The notes beneath the pieces are model-generated. The model had not been told where the DNA came from. It did not search any database and saw nothing but the letters and a program-made list of their open reading frames with translations. From contig CM067592.1 of the NCBI GenBank assembly GCA_034336665.1, positions 39,063,889-39,127,888 of the forward strand: DNA of 64,000 bases, read 5' to 3'. The position numbers were made by a program, and so were the translations under genes. Below are positions 26,611 to 41,110 of the stretch, piece after piece. This stretch comes from Luscinia megarhynchos (taxonomy: Eukaryota > Chordata > Aves > Passeriformes > Turdidae). How positions within the stretch are numbered: the stretch's first letter is position 1; the number at the start of each line of letters is the position of its first letter.

Positions 26611-29600
26611 GGTTGTTTTTCTTCCATTAATTCCAGGGTGAAACAAACAGGTAAACCCAAAATTTGAAACCAAATTAAACCTGGTTTTTTAGCATTTGCT
26701 GCTGTTCACTTCAGGCTAGCGTGCCATCCCAATATTTTACTGACCAATATTTTATGGCCACAGAATTCAAAGAAAATGAAAGCAAGCTTATAACATTGTG
26801 CATTAATCAGTTTGCCTTAATACACCTGACATAAGAAGACTGAATATTTTAGGTATTTATCACTATGACAGTATTCTGATGAGGTTTTCCAGAGTAATTA
26901 AATTAAATTTTCTAATACCAGCTACCATCTAAATCAAAATATACAAATACATGTACCTAAATTGTATTTTTCTGATCCAAACATTCATTTGTAATTTGTG
27001 TTCCTGTCTCCTCAAATATAAATCCACCACTTTAATAGGAAATAGTGACACTTATTAAGAACAGATTGACACAGTATGAAATAAGTAGTTTAAAAAAACC
27101 CAAAAAACCTCACTGAGAAAAACCTCTGGTAGATGAATATTTCAGATATTATTGCATTTTCCTTGAGGATTTATCTACTGCTTTGAAGAGTGTTGAAGAT
27201 ACAGCAGTATCAGTGAACTGTAAAAGGATCAGCAACAAGTTCAAAAATACTATCAACCTAAATCTTAAACCTCCTGACATTTATCACCCAGTTCTAATAT
27301 ATAACTAGATGTACCATCTCCAATTTTACTTAGCAAAGTGATAGGCTTGTATACTTTGCAATAAAATGAGCAGGATAGTACATTTGAACAGATTAATATG
27401 TTTGTGCTTGTCATTTTTATCTCAATCCTCAATAATCCACTTTGGTACTTCTGGTGGTACTTCTGGAAAATCTATTTCAGCCTTCAAAATGCTGATTCAC
27501 TGTCTTTGCCACCTGTTTCACCACACATGATGCATTCAGTACAGCAAAGCAAACAGAAAAAATATTGACAACCATTTCCAAGCAAAAAAACTCTAAGTAA
27601 ACATATTTAAAACAGAAAAGTTTTATAAAATAGAGGGGTTTTATTTAACTCTATTTTATTTCCATTATTGTGGGTGTAAATTAATACAACTAGCATTAGG
27701 GAGACACTGGCCAGCTCCAGCTGGTTATGGGCCTGCATGTCTGTCTGACAAGTACCAAGAGAATGTGATTCTTTAAGAAAACAAGTGCAGTGACAGCCTT
27801 ATGGTCTCTAAAGTCTGTTTGCGCCCACGTGCACAAGAATATGAATATTCTCCAATGGAATGACAGATAGCCTATAAGACAACTGAAATGTCTAATTACA
27901 TTTTGGTGTTGGGTAAGGTACAAGTGTATGCACGCATGTAGAAGTGCAGTTCCACTTCTTACATTTGTGAGCGACGTGACCTATCAAGAACATAAAAGGA
28001 TGAGGTAAAACTGGTACATACATTATCCCCTACATATACAGTATTTCCCTAAGTTAGTGTTCTAGCCATTGCTCCCAGCATTTTGTTACAATACAAATAT
28101 ACAACTCACAAATATATATCACATCAAACTTAGCATTTCATTAATTGGTATCTATAGATGACACACTACGCTAGATCCTCACCTGGGAAGTTAGTATAAC
28201 ACTCCCTAACTCCTGCATTTATTTTCCAATAATATTTTTCATATTAACCTGAATGGTAAAATGTTGCCAAAGAAAGTTATAACTGACCTTTCACAAAGTT
28301 GAAATTTGGCCAATCATTTACCTTCCATGGTTTAAGATTCCTATTCTTACACAAAGAACTAAAGAAAAAAGATATACTGCTTCTCTTCAAATCCAAGTTG
28401 ATTTCTGGTTTTGTGTATTTGTGCAACATCTGTGTTTTTCAGAATTCATGCATTATGATGTCATTATTTCCCCCACATAATTTGGAAAGAAGAGGTCACA
28501 AATAAGAAGAGAGTTGAATATTTTGAGGTTTCATCCTTTTTATCCACCATTGACTCCTGACTCATTTTTGTTGGCATAAAGCCTGAGAGTATAATAATGA
28601 CTAGGAAGTATAACAGAGAAAATGGGACTGAGCTAGGCTAATGGAATTTCATGATCAAGAAATACAATCACATCTGGCTTGATTATACAGGAGATAGCAT
28701 CTATGTTGGTTAAATGTTTAAATTGTAGGTGGTATGCTATAAATAACAGAGCTTTATTATTGTTTCATACAATAATGAAGGACAATATTTATTAATTGAG
28801 TTACTTAACAATGAGGAAAAACTGCAGTTCCATTCACTTAAGTTTTGTCCCTGGAGAAAGCTTCATTTCTCAGCATTTTCTTTCTTTTTTTTTTTTCCCC
28901 CCAGAGTATTATGATAATATTACTGCTCATTTCTGATTTTCAAAAATAGCATTATAATGTTTATGAAACTAAATCAGCCAGTCTCAACAGACAAATGAGT
29001 AATTCAGGGATTTTTTATTTGCATCAGTTTTAAGACAACTGGTGTATAACTAATGCACAACTAAGCTGTACTATTTATAAAATTATGTTTAACTTAAAAG
29101 CTTATCTCAGACTAAAAAAATGTGTATTTATGCATATTCATATCCCATCTTTTCAGGTCATCACAGCATTTTACTTTTAATAACAGCCATTATGGACAGC
29201 TACTGGAATCAGATATAATAGATGCAATGATAAATAAATCATGGTAGTTTTTGCGTAGAATAGTGTCTACAGCTTTCCTACAGCTATTACAGAAAGGCAA
29301 TATTACTGTTGAAAACCTTGAAGATTTGAACAGTGAAACTTCTGCAGGCTACCATGATCCAACTTTACTTTTTTCTTTGTAAGTATTATATTACTTAAAA
29401 TATTGTAGAGAATTTAAGTAACAGTCAAAATGAAACAATACAACCCACTGCAATTTATTAGTGTTAATGTTTTCTTTTCTTGCCCTTAGGAATTAATTTT
29501 GTGAACTGAGACTTCTTTAGCATGATCCTGATGAACTCTAAGTTAATCTGATAGCAGGAGTCATCATTATACATTATCAGGAATAAAATTATTGTATTTT

Positions 29601-32382
29601 TAGGTGTAAAATCACTTATTTGCCAATTATTTTCAAGTTCTCTCAACACACAGGTAGATAAAGTGTTAATTAAAAAAATAAAAAACTCTTCCAAAATAAA
29701 AGGCAAAAATACAGATATCAATAGGATGTGAGCAGAGAATATTTTTTCCTTTGTTTAAATTTATATTTATGCAATTATTTATTCCCAACTGCAAGTTAAG
29801 GTCTAACAGCATTATGTTGTGGTGCTGCTTGTCATGTAAAAACAGTCATATACCAGCTTAACTATATCCCAAAACATTATCCTGGATGATAGGAAAACCA
29901 AGATTTGCTAGACAGATATTCAATAAAATCATACTGTTCTTTCTACCTTTTTTTTTTTTGTAAAGTGTTAAGGAACTGCAGCATGCTTTGAGTTGAAGTT
30001 GTAGTTGTCTATATTTTAAAGCCTTTTGGAAGTAGATTATGATTATATACATCACAGATTTATATATGTTTATGTATTATATATAGATATATCTCATACA
30101 TAAACACATCATATAGCTGTATATGTGTGTGTGTGTATACATGGGTAAAAAGAGAAACTGACTGTATCCATCCAAAAATCATATATATATATATTTAAAT
30201 ACACACACAGATAACTTAACATCTCTCAAAATTCTAAAACAATGTTACTTATTTGATGTAGAAATTTAAGGCAGCTAAAAATTGTACATTACTAACTGGA
30301 TTGCAAATGGATTTATGAATTCAAGAACTCTCTTCTCCTTACTCCTGGGTAGTCCAAAGAGATTTAGTCAAGGATTGAAGCCAAATTGATTAAAAGCTGT
30401 CCAGGAATACATACTCACTCTCTGCCTCTAAGAGATGCGGATTTTGAGCTTTAAACTTCTGAGATGTTATGTATATTACACTTTTGTCACATGATAATAC
30501 TTTTTTTTCTTGGTTTTGAAGGTTTTGGTCCTTATGAGGAAATTCTGCCTACTTAAACAGGGGGATGAAGATGTGGCAACAGTAAAGATTTCTTCACACT
30601 GAAAAATAATATTTAGAGAATATTGATCTTTAGTATTAAATAAGTAGATGGTAATGAAACTGTAATTAATAATTAAAGGTGAATAGTTCACCTTTAAAGT
30701 AATTATTATTTCACTATTAAAATAAAATCAATTCAAATAAAACAAAATTAATTATTATTAGTAGTAGTAGTATTATATAAGATATCAGAATTATTTTCTT
30801 TTTGCTGTTGCTGTCATTTGTAGAAAGAAATAAGCTTTATTGTTTACCAGTCTCTCCTTTTACTGGGCTATAACAAAATCACAAGCTAAACTAAAGGAAA
30901 TAATTTCCAATTGCTTTTGCCATAATGTTAGTTTTATAGTCATGCAATAATAATAATCTTGACTGAGTGTAGAAACTGTCAAGTATTGCAGTTGGTTGAA
31001 AAGTTTATATTCTGCCTACTTATACTACATACTACCTATGATAGTCTCATATGTTAAAAAAAGGCCAAAATAGATGCCATAATCTCATAAAAAGCCTATG
31101 ACATGTTTCAAAAATTATGCCAAAAAATGAAAAAGAATGCAGATAGCGCACATAAAATTTGGTTAGGAAGGTCAAGATGATCTTAATTTTGATGATTAAA
31201 TTTAACTGGAGCTCCCAGAAAAAAAATCATTTAGAACAGAAATAAATCTGCTCACCTAGTCAAGACTAGAATGCTATAGTAATGCAACAGATGACAGATT
31301 TAAAAAGGGTGTTAAAAAAGTCACATTTTTCACAAAGCTATTTGTTGGGAAGCAGGATAATAAGCTTTCCCTTTTTTGTCATCAGAGACATTTTATCCCA
31401 CATCTCTCATCTCCCACCTTCTACAGGCAGTCACAAAATAACACTCAACACCAGGCTGCCCAAGTTCTAACTGTAAAATTTTTACGTGTTTTGCATTTTA
31501 AAGTGTCACAGAGGAGCTTCTCTTCTGGGAGGTAATTAGGAAATTTGGAGAGCTACTAACATGTAACTACTTAAGAATAAGACAACCAAGAATGTTCTAT
31601 TCCCCAACAGCATTTTAGGGTAAATCCACAGTATCACAGACTCACCTGGAGGTGAAAGGGAGGAAATTAAATTGAATGTTTTGTAAACTACACGAGTATA
31701 GAACGAATTTGTGTAATTTTTAAATGGTTAAATTAAATATACAAATGTATGATACTCTTACCGAAAAGCTAATATCTACTATTCAGTAACAAAGTATTGG
31801 CAATTCAGAGGGCAAAGTACAGTCTCTAGAAAAAACACCCAATGACAAAACCCCCCTACAAATATTATGTTGGGATTTTTTCTTACTCAGTATCTGACAA
31901 TCTACCATATGAGCTATCACAGAAATAAGAAATCCGAAAGCTGAAATTCCACTTTCTACTCCTATTCCTTTAGTAATTAGGCATTAGGAAGTATGTTGTA
32001 TTTTACTGAGTAGGATACTTGGTAAAAGGGCTTGGAAGGGGCATAAATCAATCACAAACCTGCCCTCAGCTGATCATATTATAGGAGCCTTTTACAGCTA
32101 GATGTCAGCTCTGAATGTTGATTGCCTAACCACAGCTTGCCAAGAGCTACATGTTCTTCCTCTCTTATTAAGTTACATGAAATTGAAAAGATATAGATCT
32201 GGATTTCAAATCCACTGATCTGTAAAAAAGGTAGGAAGAATTACATTATAGGAAATCTTGGTAGTATGGTTTATTATTAAGGTTATCCATTATTTCCAGG
32301 TATTTCAAATTCTGTCAGACTTATAAGTAGACTGAAAACTTGCATTTTTCAGACTTGCCTACTCTCTTTTTCTAGTTTTGTG
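26611..32382. other. Intron 2, no recognised feature
   Basis: AT-rich, with short TA and TG runs at about 30060-30200 and a small hairpin with 11-bp arms at 30673-30697. No gene recognised. Confidence 0.55.
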
Positions 32383-32466
32383 GTTGTTTTTTTTTGTTTG
32401 TTTGTTTTGTTTTTTTTTGTTTTGTTTTGTTTTTTGTTTTGTTTTTGTTTTTGTTTTTTGTTTTTC
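32383..32466 (+). repeat. T/G low-complexity tract (GTTT)n
   Basis: A run of irregular GTTTT, GTTT and T-homopolymer units. On the minus strand it is A-rich and could be an old poly(A) tail, but no retroposon body is recognisable beside it. Confidence 0.85.
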
Positions 32467-35400
32467 TTATCTGAGAAATGCCTTTAGCAATTCTAAGATT
32501 CATACAAGGATTGTGTTTGTTATTAGGTGACAAGTAGGTGCCAAAAATATGCTTTTTTCCCTCCTTTTTCTTATCAACCATCACATTTGGCTGATATATA
32601 AAACAGAAACAAATGAGTGAGATATTATTAGGTTCTAAGTTAACTCTGAAAGGTCTGCCTGCCTTACTCCATGGAAGTACTGGTGCTGCTGAGATTTATG
32701 GGCTAACACACAGGTACAAGAACTGAAATGAGGAAATTTATTTTGCAGTTCATTTCCATCTGCTTTTTTTCAGTGATGAAAAGCCAGAACATTCAATGCA
32801 GGAATATAAGAATTTGATCAAAGATGAGACGTATAAATTGTTACAAAGAACTCTGTGACTTAAAGTGGATTTCACTTATAGCCATTTAAAATAACTGCAC
32901 CAGGTTCATCATAAATACTGAATGTGTGAGTATATGAAGAAAGTATTTCAGTAGGATGAGAAAGAGAATGGTAAAGAGTGACACTCAGAATAAATTGTGA
33001 TCTTGTAAAGAACATGCTCTCTGACTGTTGTTTGTTTTTATTTATTTAGTTAGTTAGTTTTTTTATTTTTTCCCCATAAATATGGATGCTGTGAGATGAA
33101 GAGAAAACAAGGTCAAACATGGTGCACAAATGAAGGATATTGTCAGTAGTCAACTTTTTGACATGGATGAGATTAATAAGATACTATTTGCTTTTTGATT
33201 CAATGAAAAGTCAAAAGCTTATTAGTACCAAAACATTAATCAGTTGCAGGTAAAATTCAATTTCGATACGGATTTTGAGGTGGAAAATGTATTCTGAAAA
33301 CTATTTTCATGTTATTTGGGTTATTCTGTATCTGTAAGATCAGTTCATACCTGTGACAGTCAGGCAGGAGCCTTGCCTTCATATCTGGTTTGAATTTCTG
33401 TTAGTTCAACTGTGAAATTGAGTCAAGGCAGTCTGTAGCCTGGACTAAAGGCCAGAAGGACATTTGTAACCACATAAGCCAAAACTGCCTCAGCAAGCAC
33501 AAAGCTACAAAAATAATTGTGCCTTTGTCTTTTCTGATCTTAGAAATTGTGAAAAGGTTAGAGAAATGAGTGTAAAAGGCACATAAAAGGACTTGAGAAC
33601 TACTGCAAGTGAAATACAGCCAGAAACTGTACTGGGAATACGGTTTCCCTCAAGCAAAATTTTGACATTTAGAAAATTATTCTTGTTTGTTATTATGTAT
33701 GCCCTCCCAGGACAAGGCTCCAGCTGTTTCATTTCCTGGCACTAGGTCAAACAGTACAGCAATATTCATACTGCCATTCCTGGTGTTATAATTTTGTGTG
33801 CCAGAAATCTCAGTTCAGTCTCAATTTTACCAATTTTTTCCTGGTTTCTCTGCAATCCTCAGTCCCAGAAAATGATTAATATTCTCCTGAGGGAGAACTA
33901 CTTAAAAGTGGCTAACAAAATCCCACTCTAGCTGAAAATACCATCTTTGAGACTACAGTGAGAAGCATGATCAGTCACATAGATGAATTTGTAAACAAGA
34001 TTTTAAGAGTTCTGGGAAATATGAACACATACAACTTTTCTGGATTTGTTAGAGAAAAAATACCTTGCATGCTTTTAAGAAATGAGTACAAAACCATGGC
34101 AAGTTTTGTGCTTTCTCATTGGTGTGAAGAACTCTATGCAGGCTTATGGCCCCTCTACATCTCTACCCGTAACAATCTGATTATGTTAATTTTTGTTTCC
34201 ATGTAAACGTATCAAAAAAATTTAAGGACCCAACAACGATCACATAATTAATTTTATGTGACAAATAGTAACATAACAAGAAAAATAAGAGATTCTTTGT
34301 TGAAGTTAAAAATAGAAAAGTGAGGTGGACTTTTTTGTTTGTTTTACTTTGCTTTATAAGGAAATAAGCTGCAATTACTGCCTTTTTTTTCTTTCTTTTT
34401 TTCTTTATGTATATAGACTTATGTCTCTAGCACTTGCATTTTGCAAAATATTAAATGATAAAATCTTCTCCATATTTCTGCAGGCTAGAAAAATAATCAA
34501 GGCTTCTTAGTTATCCAAAAGGCAAAACAATCCCTTGAGGAAACACAGTAAACAAAGTAATGACTTGTGAAAGCTATGATTTCAATGGATCGCTTCATTT
34601 TTGCCTGAACTGCTCTTTCATGAGCACTCTTCTAAGCTTCTAAGCAATTTCAAGGTTGACTTTTTGCTAAATGTAGACAGCTGGCCTTCTGTATCATATT
34701 AGAATCTAGTCCTGTGAGTATATACAGATATTACTTATTACACAGTGATTTCCCTACAAAATGTATTTTAAAGTTATTACTGCTATTAGAGGATGAAAAA
34801 GGTTATATAGAATGAAATCTGGGTAAGTAGAAAAATATTTTTTTTATATATGAAAGAAAATCTTATACCTAAACGTGGCCACAGAGCTAGAGGGTAAGTG
34901 CAAAAAGCAGGGTCACCAAAAAAAAAACCCAAAAAAACCAAACCTATTGAACTATTACTTTAAATAAAAGAATTCTAATTCATCATTAAGAACCAATAGC
35001 AAAACCAACCTCTGTTCTGGTTTATTGTGTTTTAGATTAGGTATGAGGCACACATACTTAATGATCAAAGAGCTTTTGCTCCTATTTCTACTGAATATTT
35101 GCTTCTTAGCAAAATGCAAATATAAGAATGAGTTAAATTTTGCAAATCTGTCAGAATACTTACATTTAAGTAATTCTGAATAGTTTACCACTAATAGTTG
35201 CACCTTGAAAAACTGGAGCATTCACACTTTTTAAGGAAGCTGAAGATCTTTTCTAGCACCAGATAATTCAGGAGCAATTATTTTTTAAAAAGGAAGAGGT
35301 GTCTCTTGCCAACTAGTGTTCACTTCAAAATGCAGCACTCATTTTAGCAATGTAATGAATCACACATTTAATATTTAAAATAAGCCGAGAGGATATTCAG

Positions 35401-38400
35401 TTAACAAGGTGGTTATTTGTGAGAACATACTGAAGATCTAAAGAGATAAAACAATATCATAAAGAAAGAATAAACAAAACAAAATTGCATACATTGTCCA
35501 GAATTCATAAGATGAATAAAGTTAAAATGTCTATTTAAACTGTCTTGGTATATAAATCAAAACATGTTTATAAGATGTCTTGAAGCCTTTGCATATAATA
35601 TTGTTAAAATACATTTAAATACATGAGAATGGTCCACTGAATATCTTATTAAAAACCTTTTGTGCATAATGAGCTGGAATAAAAGGAGAAAATAAAAATT
35701 ATTTTTAAAAAACAGATGCATTTTCCCATTCTTTCGCGTTTCAAATCAATGTTGATTTTGTTTGATTTAAGGTATTTTGCAATATTTAGGCTCCTGAATT
35801 CAAAATTAATATATCCTCGGCTACAGTTCACATATTGTGGCCTATTCTTTTTTGTTTGTTTATTTTTGAGCTTAATTAAAAACATCAGTGGTTTTATAAA
35901 TGCACTTAAATTGCAGACATCCTGTTTCAGAATTAAAGACATACAATAACCGCAAACAAAGTGTTATTTTTGTCAGATGTAAACCTATTGTCCCTCTCAA
36001 CAACAGCAAAAGTGAAGATCCCACTTCATCCCTCCATTCTATATTTAGAAACCAGGTGCACTTCAACAGGAGTCAGCTTAATCCCTTTTAAAATGTTAGA
36101 AGTAGAAATATCAAGGCTGTCTGAAAACTGATTTATCAGTAAGCTCCTGCCAGTGTGTTTTTGACAATTCATGCTTTAGAATCAATAGACGGTTTTGATT
36201 TCCCATCAGAAAGACATTCATCTTTCTATAGCTGAAATATCTAATATTAAAAGAAAACTTCAGCTGCTTTATATCTAAAAATAATGAGCACAACTTTTAC
36301 TCTTCACTCACACAAGTCAATTATAAAGCTAAAAAAAATTGATGGAATCTATTTATACATTTTCTTAATATTTTTATTCAATTATTAAAATTATTCTAAC
36401 ACTCCCTTTTAGAAATTCAGAATTTTCTATTAAATTGCACAGTACTACTACTACTGTGAATAAACAGCTATCTTCTGAAATGATGCTAAAAGCACAAAGC
36501 ATTCTGTATTGTATCTGCATTAAAATTCCCATTTTTGCTTTTCTCTTCTTGCAGCTTGCAACATGGTAGTTCTCAGTTGAGTATATTTTTAAATCAATGC
36601 CTGATCACTGACACTAATTATGTACTTAAAATGCCATCTGCATTTCAAAGTTTTATTAGCTATACATGTAGTATCCTGCCCACACAAGATATTCAGTAAT
36701 ATATCTATTTTTTTACATTTGAGAAATTTTAAGAGATCATTTCAACTCATCAACAACAACAAAAAAAACCTATGACTAAATGAGAAAATTATTTCTCCTA
36801 TTGTATTACCCATCATTCTTGCCCCCTATTGAACAAAACATGCTCTTTCAGTCTTCAGAGTATTTTTTTTAAGTTGAAAGTTGCAGTAAAATACTAGCCT
36901 AGCAAAGATGCTAAGATCATTTGATCTCAACTAAGTCCTTCTCAGTTTCCTGGACATTTACTTTCTCATGGTTTTTACTAAAATAATTATTTTTTACAAA
37001 ACTCCCAGGTAATGGACTCAAAATTTTGTTTCAGAATTCAAATCTTAAAAAGTCTTGAAGATCTCTATTGAACTTTCAGGTTCACTATAATATTTTGAGA
37101 AGTAATATTTGGCTTTGAATACAATAAATTACCAGTCCTGAAACACATTTTTTAATGCAGGAAACAATTTAATAATCTGGATTTTACTTTGTTTTTTAAT
37201 TTTGTTTTTTCCTTTAAACCTACCTCCTTAAAATGGAATATTTAAGGTTACATTTCTCTTTGCTTATCTTTCTGTCCCAAAACGGGAAATTTACCTTGTG
37301 GTGATGATTTTGTGTTCCTTTGCAGGTCATACTATTAATCAATGACCTCTTAATGTTGGCATGCAAATGGTACAGGGAATAATCTTTGAGCGAGACATCC
37401 TGCAAACCAAGCATGCTTCAGGCAGACAGCAACCTTAGAGTGAATTGATACACAGGTACCTGATAGCAGCACCATTTCTATTCAAGTTAATTCTCTACTG
37501 AAGGATTAGAGAATACTCAGCCAGAAAGATAAAGTCATTACAAACACTCAGTTGCTGATCTCAGAGTATTTGCAGATCTGACTTTTGCAATGACTATCAC
37601 TGCATATCTGCAATTCTGGCAAATTAAGACACTGGAAAATAAAACACCCACATCACCTTCTAGAAAAAGTCTGAACTGACAGATGTGCATAAAAAAATTA
37701 GGCCACCCTTCATTTTCTTTCTAGACACAGCCATGATGAGAATAAGGCATAACTGTATTTCAGTTCTCAAAGAATTAAAGCCATATTAATATGTAGAATA
37801 AAATGTATTGTAGATGTACAATCTACAATGTACATCTAATCTAAAAGGTATTATGTGTAAAATGGAGACACTTCTACCCCCCCAAAACAAACAACTTCAT
37901 AAGCAACTCACCAGAGAATAACAAAAAATTTAATGTTATTCTTAAGACAAAGAAACAGCAGTAGTATCTGTAGTCTAGATAAGTTCATATACTGTATAAA
38001 GGACGACGATTTTTTATACTCCAAGATACTGAAGACTGAGCAGCTTAATTTACTGATGACCTTTTAGTTTCATTTAACACAGTTGGTAAGCTATAATCTA
38101 CAATTTCATTGTGACACTAGGAAGAGACCACAACAACAGAAAGAACATTAAAGAAATTATTTAAATTCCAGAATCATCATGACACTGTAATTTAGGTCTC
38201 TAATATTTAAAAATGAAGAAACCTATAAAATAACACAAAGGAGCTGGCATGCCATATTAAAGAAAATTCTAAACCCATAGATGAAGGCTTTTTGAAGGAT
38301 TCCATGGCTTCATAAATTATTTAACTGTAGAAAATCACTAATAGAAATATCGTCAATCCTGCAAATGCTAAAAATATAATTTTATGATATAATATAATCT

Positions 38401-40031
38401 ATTGACTCTTAAAGAGTGTTATTATAGAAACTAAAATTTGTGTTAATAAACTTATGGCAGAATTCTCAATTTTGATAAATAATAACAAATGAAATGAAAG
38501 TCAGGGAAAAAAGGTCTCCAAAAAGGGTACTTCCATGTGGGACTTAAAAATACTTATAAAAATTTCTACTGACTTCATCCAAATCAGTTCTGCCCACTCT
38601 ACCCCACTACTGATCACCACACAACTTAAATCACAAATTAAAAAATAAAACCAACAAAAAAAACTCCAACAAATCTAAAAGTACATTATCACTTCTATTT
38701 GTACATAAAAATCCTGCTGATGTAGTTATTTTACTTTTTTCTACTGCTTTAAGCCATCGGGAGGAGTTATGGAAACAAGTCCCCTGACAGTGAAAGAAAT
38801 CATAAAGTCAAGTACACAAAGTTATCTTGCAAGCCAAAGCTGCACCATTGTAGTTTTGTGTGGTATTTATACCAAGAGCAATGACTGGAATTAATTCCAA
38901 CATGGACAAAGATGTTACTGCATTGTTATATTCTTCTCAGTAGAGTTCAAACTTTTGTTACACCCTCGTTCAACTACCTACATCAAAATAATTTTTTACA
39001 ACAACCCTGTTTATCAATCGAGATACTGCAACTGGGAAATTTATTAAAGAACTATGGATAGACTTCATTGTTCACTGAAAATCTGAAGAAAATAGAGCAA
39101 CAAGTATATATTTGGGTTATTTCACATTAATTTTCATGACCTAGAACTAATTTCTGTGTCTAACTCTTCATATGCAACAGGTGGTAATTGAAAATTATTC
39201 TTCTGAAACATAAACAATTCCTGTTTTGGAAGAAAAAAGAAAAGGATATAAGACTGCTAGACAGAGACTGCTGTTTTTCATCTGGGCCCAAGAGCAGTGA
39301 AATTTATCCAAAATAGCTAAGTATTCACTGAATATTATGAATTTCAAGTGAAATTCATTGCTAATTTCATTTTAAAGTCCAGAGCAGGACCAGTTTGTGA
39401 CAGAAAGTTTAAAAATGTGAATGAAAATGGCATTACATATGGAAAAATGCATTTGGCATACATAATGCCATTATCTAATAGATATGTGTATTTCACTTAT
39501 TCTTTATTATTACATATATCTTTAAAAATAAAATCTTATTCATGGATAGAAATCAAAAAGCTGAGACAAGATGAAGTCACTTTTCACCAGAAAGTTCTTT
39601 TTTATGTATTAGACAAGTAAATACAATGAGTCTGATACTTTCTAAAGACACGTTTCAATAGTGCCTGATATACTTTCAGCTCTAATCGCTTACTTGAAGT
39701 GGCTTAGTTAATGATTTTCTGTATCTCTGAGATACCTAAAAATGTGGATTATAATGTAATATTTAAATTTAACATAATTTCATAAAGATTATGACAGTAT
39801 TTACATGAATTATCTGCCTATATGACACTGAGTGAAATAGTGACAAGTATACTCACTAGCATAACACCATTGTGTAAAGTTTTGAGATTAGTCTGAATCA
39901 TGATTTTAAAGAGTTAAGACTTCTGCTAAGGGTAGAAGCAATTTCCATGACCAGGATGTAAGTTAGGTAGGCAAATGGTAGATTAATGATTACTAGATGC
40001 TTAAGCTAGAGCTAATTGCTATATTGCCTGG
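32467..40031. other. Intron 2, no recognised feature
   Basis: AT-rich, with a pair of mutually exclusive small hairpins at 37807-37838. No exon, RNA gene or repeat family recognised. Confidence 0.55.
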
Positions 40032-40507
40032 TGTTATGAGCTTGCGTACAGAAGAACGTAGGGCAAGTGAACCGTTATAAGAACAGACCAAAACCAGTAA
40101 GATCAATGGCCAGCACCTGGACTGCATCACGAAGCATGGAGCCTTGGATCGTGCCAGAGGGTGACAGAGACCTGATGAAGACTCTCCTGACTTCATCCTT
40201 CGAGTCCCACTTCGACTGACCCATTTCGAGACCACCAACCCAATTCAAGAGAAGAATTGCGCACGCATGAAGGACTAATGGCCTCATTTTAATATCGTAT
40301 GGGGACAGGAGGTGCTGGGGTTATGCATATGCATTGTATGTGAGATCTTGGGAAATAAATAGATGGCAAAGAACCTTGTCTGAGGGGGTCACGCCTTTCA
40401 GAGACAACGCCCGTGCCAACCACCGGTGAATAAACATACCGCTTTCTAACTTTAATTAGTTAGAGGGTCTGTGTCCATGAATGCAGGAGAAACAGGATTT
40501 CTGGACA
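40032..40507 (+). mobile_element. LTR-like block, plus orientation
   Basis: The block starts TGTTATGAGC, is GC-richer than its flanks, has AATAAA at 40429-40434 and then CATACCGCTTTCTAACTTTA and TTAGTTAGAGGGTCTGTGTCC, the R/U5 layout of avian ERV LTRs. The right end is placed at TGGACA by the CA rule. No matching target duplication was found, and no ERV genes adjoin it. Confidence 0.55.
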
Positions 40508-41110
40508 GCAAATTAATATGATTGTGCATAAGTTGATTTATTGTTTACTTTTTAGCGTTAATTATACATTTTAAGACTACTGTTTACGCGATTACACGTT
40601 TTTCAATTGGTTCTTCTATGCTGTTTATGCGTCTTGCACGAGTTCTTCAGATATGATGATTGGTGGTTGCTCAGAACTTTACCACCCACCTTTATTTTGG
40701 GTTTTTTAATCTTAGTATTCTGGTTTTTAGCTTATTTTCTTTCAATTTAGCACAATTTATGTTTTAGTGGCTTTGAAGGGTTTTAACAAGTTGTAGAAAA
40801 ACACTTAAAAATGGTTTATCCTGTAGACCTGTTATAAACACTGGTCTAAACTAATAAATATACAGAAAAACAGCTAAGAATGTGAAGAAACAGCAAAATA
40901 TGCAGAAAAACAACTAGGCAGAAAAATATGGAGAAAAACAGCTAAATATAGTTTGGCTGGTGCATATAATACAGAGCATGGCCTGGACTTGTTCAGACAT
41001 GTCACTGTGGCCCAAACTTGTTCAGTATTACTACACGATCATATCGGTTTTTAGCGATTCAAGTCTAGGAATCCTGAGTTCTCCATTCAGCCAATCTAGT
41101 TGGCTGCACT
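40508..41110 (-). mobile_element. LTR-like block, minus orientation
   Basis: Read on the minus strand it includes GCAACCACCAATCATCATAT and CAATAAATCAACTTATGCAC, resembling a songbird ERVK-type LTR with a poly(A) signal. A short degenerate repeat of about 20-25 bp based on CAGAAAAACAGCTAA runs 40855-40950. The outer boundary is uncertain. Confidence 0.45.

Noticed and set aside
26340..26673. Lys/Arg/Glu-rich and Phe/Ser-rich open frames
   Set aside because: Direct translations of the TTTC/TTTTC tract.
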